NCBI GenBank assembly: GCA_026419785.1
Contig: JAODTK010003710.1
Coordinates: 1 to 64,000, forward strand
DNA length: 64,000 bases
Direction of reading: 5' to 3'
From: Sclerodactyla briareus
Lineage: Eukaryota; Echinodermata; Holothuroidea; Dendrochirotida; Sclerodactylidae
Shown one piece after another: positions 45,401-54,400 of this stretch (the first letter of the stretch is position 1; every line of letters starts with the position of its first letter). The notes under the pieces are model-generated. The model did no database searches. It saw only the letters and a list, made by a program, of their open reading frames with translations, and was not told where the DNA came from. The position numbers were made by a program, and so were the translations under genes.

Positions 45401-48400
45401 GGGATTATAGGATTACCAACTCCATGCGATATTCCACCAGATTATTCAGGTCCCCTCAATCCTCTGGTGAGAACTAAACCTACCCATGATGGTTTTTCCA
45501 GGTCAAAATGTTCTTGCGATATTGTGTATGACATTGGGATTACAACATCCCTAAGATTGGGGGCCAAACAGGTTTAAAATTGCCCTGAGTGGCAATAATA
45601 TAAAGAGACACATTGCACGATTGGAGCCTTTATAATATGCCTACTGCGTAGCCAATCTCAGAGAGGAGAATAAATTGACAACTTGGGCAGCATCAGAATA
45701 GTCGGAAGTTTGTATATATGAAACAAGAGGAAGATAAAATAATAGAACCACTTCCAAGAACATTGCCATTCGCGAGCTGCCTATTGCCAACTCAGCATTC
45801 AGCCAACTATGTCAAATTTGAATAAAATCTGGACAGTTCTTTGTAAATTTCTACCAAAAAAGATAGCCTGCAAGTCCACAAAAAAGGCAGATTAACATAT
45901 TCATCACTATGTATGACCCGAGTTGGGACTAAAATTTAGTTTAGTGAGCAGGGATCAGGTTCATGAAGGAAAGACTCGAACCCACTAAAACCCATAAAGG
46001 GGAAAAACCAGAATTGTGGAACATGCCCACAATTCCTGGAAAAAAACATCAAGACGTTCTTGAAGGCATTAACACTTCTAGACCTCAACAAAATGTCAGG
46101 GAGGATGTTCTACTATTGACCACTCTTGCGAGGAGAGAAAAATAGTTCCGAATGGGAATATAACCGCACATTTGCCGCAAAGCTTGGGCAGCGATGACTC
46201 CTATCAGTGGTTACATTAGAAAACTCAAATTAGCTTAAATTTTTCCTCCTACGGCAATCTCACAGCCAATTATTCTGATAGCCTTCCTTCGAACGTTTCA
46301 ATTAAAACTTATCTTTGAGAAAAAGGATTCCACACCTGCACGAATACTCCAGGTGAGGCCTTACCAACGCTTAAAACTGCCTAACAACATTATCTTAATG
46401 GAGGAACCTGCAATTACGTTTAATCAAGCCGAGAATCCAATTATCATTCCTAGCTTTAAATCGACCAAGACCAAACATTCATCAAGTTGCACATGAGTCT
46501 GCTTTGAATTTGTTCATATGGACGGACATAAGGCAAAGTTTCCTGGAAAGAGGAAGATGATTCACCTTGTGCTATGATTCCATAGATGTGCAGATGTAGT
46601 GTAACACATTCAAGTCAGATTCTTACTAACACAAACCTGGGCAGTGGTCTAAATAGAGCTGTAAATGGTCTGCATACAGTCGATCACCTTTTGAATATCA
46701 TCATTTGTCATATAACAAATGAAGGAGATCTCCAAAAGTTAGTAAGTAAACATGTACTTTCAAAACATTTTGTTTTTAATTTGCTCTTTTTTTTAAATGG
46801 CAAAACTCACCAAAACTACATAATTTGTCAATTGTCAAAATTTACATGTATGGCACATCCCAAACCTTCCCTTCGTTCCAAACTCAATGGAGAATGCAAT
46901 AGCACGGTCTGAGTGCAGTTAACGCAAAAAGCCCTGCCCTTTAGGCAACTACGGGACAACAGATACCAAATTCTGTGAGATACAAAATCAAATACTTACA
47001 TATTCACAGTGGACTGCTTTTTTTTTGCATCAAACGATGGTGGCAGCGACCCAAATGAACATTTCTCTAAGTAGTCTACAGACTGTATGTCTCAAGTGCC
47101 AGTCTCTGATACTCAGCTCCTCATGGGAGAAAACGTGCTCAGAAGAATTACCAGCACTTTGTACTTCTCTGGAAAGACGTGTGATGTAGAACAACGTCAG
47201 CTCTGTGTAGAGGACATTTCCAGGGTGTTGTTTGCGGTTTCATAAGAATTCTTACAAGTGGTTCTGTGTGAAAGTAGTCGCTATTAGGAATTCTGAACTC
47301 TCGGTAAATTTTAGGTGAGTCCACGATGAAGTACACAAATTTGCGATTCAATTCACCAAAAGGAATTGGAACATTATAATATTGTTGGAAATGAGAATTG
47401 AACTGACTGCCTGATGGGAAAAATGCAAAAACATTACTCCCATTTTGCATGGAAGATTCAGTCGCTTTTCTGAGTGCCACAATTTGGTCAGTTGCATGGT
47501 AAATTGCACCTGAATTATGCAATACCCTCATGATTGTGGCCTATAAGTCCGTGGCTTACAACCAACAAGGGTGCAATTACTGAGGAGAAGAGGGATGGGA
47601 GGAAGAAGAGGGGATGGGAGGAAGAGGGGTGAGGTTGAAGGGGGGTAGGGGGTTAGAGGAGACGCTTCTTTCCATCTGCGTTGCAACCACCGCTAACTTT
47701 AGACCCCCCCAGAAAGTGGCTGGCCACTCAGAAGATCAGTTGATTACATGAGGACACCTGTGTGCATTCTGTCTGAGAGCTCACATTGAGTCCAGAATGG
47801 GACCCATATAAAGATATTCTAGTACCCTAAGCATGCAAGGGGTGATGCATAGACACTTTTGCATACCTTATGAAAAGAGAAGCTGAAAGAAGGCCTGATG
47901 AAAAACTGAGGCACAAACAGTGGAAAAGTGGTGCCTCCTGGCACCTCTAAAACACCTGTCCATCCAATGACAATGCAGAACTGTAGCTACAGGGTCCTGA
48001 AGAAGCATAACTCATCTGATGATAGCTCCCTCATGGCCAGTCATGACAGTGTGTGTGATGTTGTATATGTGTAGTATGTGTACCACATATGTGAGCATTG
48101 TGGCTAATAAACAGGCAATTCGGACCATGGTGTAGGCCTTAGTAGCAAGTTGAAATGAAAACTTTCCATAGTATTAAGAAACCAAGGAATACATTTCCAC
48201 TAATTAACATATTTTGAGATTTATTCCCCTGAGATACCTCCACCCAACTATAACCCTATAGGCATCTAGTGAACTAAAGGCTGGATAATGAATATGCATT
48301 AATGAAGCATCTGACAGGATTGTTGACCTCTGAGAACCCCTCGCACAACTAGAGATGCAACAGGCTAGTATGAACACTGCAGAGGTTGCCAGAGGTTCTC

Positions 48401-51400
48401 ATTCCATAATATATGTAACCACCGAGGGCCTCACCTATCGAGAAACAGAGTCCCCATGGCCCGGCCCATCTCATGGAAGTCATGCTGACTGAAGGCAGGC
48501 CCGATGAAGATGCAGAGGAACCGGACGGGGATGGGAAACCTCCAGGAAACCCTCAAACACCTGTGCATCCAGGAGCCGGACCAGGGCCAGGGCAGAGACC
48601 TCAATGTTCTCATCCTGGGCGACCAAGATGGCCGCCTGCCTCTGAGTTTGCGGGGATCTTCTTCATGAGATGTGACTGGTCAGTCCTCACCTGGTCTGTG
48701 GGGCTCTCAGATAGACGCTGAGACCCACGGATAAGGTGGAAGATACTTTATCTCCTACTGACTGGAATAAGTATACATAATAATGACAACATCTTACATA
48801 CAAAGTTCTGGATCTGCTAGTCAAAACAATTTGAATGGCAATTGATATTAAGAGAATGGCATTTATTATGAGAACAACCACAACTCCAAAGTGAAATAAT
48901 GAAGTTCCTCATATTTCCCCACGGCACTGAATTGTTTTACTATGTTGTCACAATTTTAAGCTGCGTTCATTGCACGCGGTGCGGGCGGGGGCGGGCAGGC
49001 GTTTTGGGAGAATCGTTTCCATTGCACGCAGGCGGGCGGCGTTTTCTCGAGGCACGCACCTCTTCTCACTGTGTATATGCGCTATAGGACCGTGTTGTAG
49101 CCTACTATAGTAAATTGTTATTATTATTATGTTATTATTCGTATTATTATATTATTATGTTGTTGCGTTGCGTTGTTGTCGTCGTCGTCGTCGTCGTTGT
49201 CGTTTTTGGTTGTCGTTGTCTATGGTTGTCAAACACCGGACGCATACTATTTTTTAAAACCTTAACACCGGTGTTTTTTCTGAAAACCATTGTCTCAAAT
49301 GTCAACGCATTACGGCCCACCATTAAAACTTCACAAGGAAATGTTTTGGGGATTTAATTAGCCAATACTTGACTTGACTTGAAACGGCTTCATTGAAAAT
49401 AACGATGATGATTTTAGACGCCCGCCCGCCCGCGTGCATGGAAACGCGGGGGGGCTTTATACTGACATGGAGGTTTCCCTAGGCTCTTCAAAGCTGGATG
49501 TTTTCCCTAATCTGCCAGTAACTTACACACAGTCCACTGAATTGTTTCTCCATACAAAGTGTTAGCACAGGACAACCTGAATTGGTCTCATACTCAAGCA
49601 CTAAATCGTCTTCATACTTGAATGTTTGTACAGGCATTGGATTGTTCTTCCTACTCAAGCACTAACTAGTTCTTCATAAACATTGAATGTTTCTACAGGC
49701 ACTGACTTGTTTCTCAGACTCAAGCACTCACTAGTTCTTCATACTGAATGTTTCTACAGGCACTGACTTGTTTCTCATACTCAAGCACTAACTAGTTCTT
49801 CATACTGAATGTTTCTACAGGCACTGACTTGTCTCTCATACTCAAGTACTAAATAGTCTTCATACTTGAATGTTTGTACAGGCACTGACTTGTTTCTCAT
49901 ACTCAAGCACTGAATCGTTCTTCATACTTGAGTGTTTCTACAGGCACTGACTTGTTTCTCATACTCAGCACTAATCGTTCTTCATACTTGAATGTTTCTA
50001 CAGGCACTGACTTGTTTCTCATACTCAAGCACTGAATAGTTCTTCATACTTGAATGTTTGTACAGGCACTGACTTGTTTCTCATACTCAAGCACTAACTA
50101 GTTCTTCATACTGAATGTTTCTACAGGCACTGACTTGTTCTCATACTCAAGCACTAACTAGTTCTTCATACTTGAATGTTTGTACAGGCACTGACTTGTT
50201 TCCTCATACTCAAGCACTAAATAGTTCTTCATACTTGAATGTTTGTACAGGCACTGACTTGTTTCTCATACTCAAGCACTAATTAGTTCTTCATACTTGA
50301 GTGTTTCTACATGCACTGACTTGTTTCTCAATACTCAAGCACTGAATCGTTCTTCATACTTGAATGTTTCTACAGGCACTGACTTGTTTCTCATACTCAA
50401 GCACTAACTAGTTCTTCATACTGAATGTTTCTACAGGCACTGACTTGTTTCCTCATACTCAGCACTAACTAGTTCTTCATACTTGAGTGTCCTCTACAGG
50501 CATCAACTTGTTTCTCATACTCAAGCACTAAATAGTTCTTCATACTTGAATGTTTGTACAGGCATTGGATTGTGCTTCATTCGCCAATGTTTGTAGAGGC
50601 CTGAATCATGTTCCATACCCTAGTAATCACACAGGCATCAAATTGTTCTTCATACTTGAATGTGTTGAAACTTCCAATTCAAATTCTCAAAGCCACCATC
50701 TCCCAGAAATATATCAAAATTTGAGTTACCTAGAACTGATCTTTTTGCCATTTTTTCAACTGTATCCCCATTTTGAGAACATAATGGTTTTGTGTTCAAT
50801 ACAACATCACTGAAAAATGTTCATGTTAGCAAAACAATTCTTCAAAAGTATTTCAATTAAACTGAAACTCTACAACACATGTCTGTCAACAAAACTTGGG
50901 ATGGGTTGGAAAGTGTGCAACCGCCACATCACTAGTGCCTGTTGACTTGCATACGTTTTGTGTTCCTTAAAAGTTTGGCATGTTTCAATGAAGAAGTTAA
51001 TGTTGTAGTCCTGACAAAGATTAGAGATCAGGAGATCAAGTTGCGTGCTTTACGTGATATTTTGGGGGTTGTTAAGTGATTTTGATTCCGGAACTTTGGC
51101 CATCATTGATAACTCACTCTGATATCAAATGAGTTTTACGTCTCACCCAATAATGTGCAATGTCAGGATTCCATTGACCGTGTACCTTCCAAGCAGATGT
51201 CTAGTTTGATCTCAGTTCTAGGAAAAAAATGTTTTTTAAAAAACTCTTTTTGTTCAGCAAGAATGACATTTCAACCTGATATTACCTACCTGATGCAGCA
51301 ATCAGAGATTGAAGGTCAATGTGACATTAGTTCGGGGCTGAGGTGATGACAGTCATGATTAAACAGGGCCTATCTTTACCGTAACTTTAAATACAGTTTA

Positions 51401-54400
51401 ATGGAGGTAAACACTGCCTTGGGGCAAGCTACGCAGAAATGGGGCAACAGTGTGACCACTCATGAACTAGAATCCATTCTTCTTCTTTTTCCAAGTTGAC
51501 TGGCATCAACAGGGTCCTAAACCAATTTGTAGAAAACAATGGAATTCTAATGACCTTTTCACGGTTGGGTGCACTGCTCACCACTACAGCTCCGGTATAG
51601 AAAAGTTTCTACCCATAGTTCTATCATTATATGGCCTTTTTTTTTAACTGTCTCCCTTTAAAAATGCAATGTAATCAACTAATCTTCCTGGATGTTATCA
51701 TTGATCAGTATGGGGGTGAATCTGTAGAGTTTTGTGCAGGCGGGATGTGTCATATTCGTCAGAGGGGTTTCGAAGGATTGTTCTTGCACACTGTCCATGC
51801 AACCTAGAACTGCCAGTACACCACTATGACCATTGACACAATAGAATTATAACCTCATTAAAGGGCAAGAGTCCAGCCAAAAATATTTGAATGTCATATG
51901 ATTGTGCATCGAAATCATGCCAATCAACTTTGGTTTTCCGTTCATATCATGTTCGGTTATAAATGTTACACATCTTTAAAGATTATTATTTTTATCACTG
52001 CTAATTGGCAATTTTGCAAATTGGCAACATTTGATGATGTCATAGCTACAAATTTTGAAAAGAAAAGGTACAGAATAGTTTTAATTTTTTCCTTTTAATT
52101 GGTAATATGACACATAAAAGTTTCCATGTGTTGGCAAAATCAACCAATTATAATCAATTTTGAGGAAGCCATATCTTCCCAACCAACTGTATAAACCTGG
52201 AACAATTGAGTATTTGAATGATGTTTTATTCCCTTACATTATAACCCAACCGAGTTTATTTTGCTGGACTGGTTGCCTTCAAAGTGGTAAGGTGAAAAAG
52301 CCCTATTGCCTTACATACCCCAGCTTGTGTCATGTGATAAATAACATACGAATACCCCCCCCCCCTCCCCCAACATATACCATCCCAAATATCGAAACCC
52401 CCTCACCACCTACCACTAATCCATAACCTGGGGGGGGGTGAATAGCTTGATTTGATCAACCAGGGATTAAAGGGCATTATTAGGCATTCGTTGTTGATCA
52501 ACGGGTGGCACAATAGCCATTGACTATAAAACCAGATACTTGAATCTCAACATAAACAGTTTAATGGAGTTTAATGATGTTCAAACACACATGAAGATAT
52601 ACTCTCTAAAAGACGAGCTCCTCCATGAAAAGACTTAATGCTGCAAGCCATTTACTCAAAAATAACCATGATCACGAATTTTCCACTCATGAATTGAGGT
52701 GGATTATTGCGTGTCCAGTAAGAAAGGTCGTGAAAATGGGAAATCATGAGAGCAGACCGCGAATGTATTAGTCTATTCAAAACAAAACAGGAGATCTATT
52801 ATATTCTGCTTTTCATTTGTCATGATTTTTTTATCATATCAACAAGGATAAAGAAATATTGTAATTAATACTTTTTTCCTTCATGTCACAAGCAGAAAAC
52901 CTTCCTTTTTAGACAGTGTTATGGACATTTTTTAGATCTTTTGGCAAAATTCAATCTTTAGGTTATTCCATTTTGAACTGTTTATTCTCACTGGCTTTTC
53001 ATAATGCAATGGTTATATTTATTAGGAGTCACTCATTTTTCGTTTATGAGCGTTTTAGAGAACTTTGTGGATTGGAGGTTTTATCCAAATAAATTATATT
53101 CTAATTCATCTGTTCCATTGGTAAACATACTGTGTGGGGGGGTATTGGTTACCATCAATAACCGGCGTTCAGGGGAAAGGCCTTTTTGCATTGGGAAATT
53201 TTCGCTTCTATAGTATCAGTAGGAAACCAGCTGCCGGGATATTTATTGTCGAAATTGTTCCATCTTTGACAAACTATTGTCTCAAATTACCTATTTGTGC
53301 TTTGGTGATTCTCAAATTGCTGTCCTTCGCTGTTTGGAGTGCCGGGACTAGGATAGAGAGGACACAAATTGATTAGTCCCAATTACCTCTGCCCGTGCCC
53401 CAAAGCTCATAAGCTGACTTACATTGGCACTGTCAGAATTGCCCCTCTGTGGTGCAGTGAAGGATGGGGATTCCTCGTCCGCCATCACAGAGAGACTGTC
53501 TCATGGAAAGCCCTCAGGATTTCTGGGACGGTTTGTGTCTGTGGGTGAACCAATGACGGGAAGAAGATTTGAAAAGGAGATTTGGTTTCTCTTGGATAGG
53601 ATGGTGTTTTAAATGGGTTACAGTGAAAGTCTGTTCCTTGGTTATATCCCTATGACAGGTAGAAACATAGCACTAAGTCCCCTATGGCTGGGGCATCGAA
53701 AGCCAGAGAGGTGGGGTGGGGGCAGGCCCTTAGGCTACTACTTTCTAAGACTTGAATTACACATGAAAATAATCGAGAATGGGGCAGGAAAATTTTGAGA
53801 GGGTGCGGACATTCCCGGGCGAGTGATTTTCGCCATCTGTCCAAGAGACGGGACTATAGGTTTAGTGGAGGGGATATTCATCAGCAGGGCCGCCCAATAA
53901 ATTTCTTGTTAAGGTTGGTGGATTCATTGACCTATAGCCCAAGCCGAGCCCAACACTTGTGTTTTGCGCCAAAAAAGTACGAAGGAAGGAATTGTTCCGT
54001 CTCTGCCCTCACAGGTTTGTCATGTGCATCGCAACTACCAACAATTTAATGTCAATGGGAATTTTGGGGGGTGCAGAGATTACACTTGCTCCCCCCATTC
54101 TATTTTTTTTTTTCCTAGGGGGGATGAGAGGGAGGGGGCCAACCCACTATAACATACCGTGTTTGATAGGTTTTCAAAAATACACGCTATTTACCTGTAA
54201 CACACTGAGCAGTGAAACTTGCAGTGCCACAGAGCATGGAGGAGGACAAAACGTGTGTTCCCGATATGAAATACAACCACTTTAGTTCCTAAAATATCCA
54301 AACAGGACAAGTTTTTCCAATAATTTAAATTAAATCGGATGCTGATGACACGACCACATTCAATGTCCTTACCATTCTTTGGGCGGGAAGGGGGGGGGGG

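Noticed and set aside
47148..47531. 127-codon minus-strand ORF
   Set aside because: No recognisable family, inside an SLC4 intron whose flanking exons join in phase without it.
48473..48721. Plus-strand Pro/Gly-rich ORF
   Set aside because: It is the antisense shadow of the SLC4 cytoplasmic-domain exon.
49533..50670. Regular repeats resembling a CRISPR array
   Set aside because: The whole unit repeats with no unique spacers, in an animal gene intron; it is a minisatellite.
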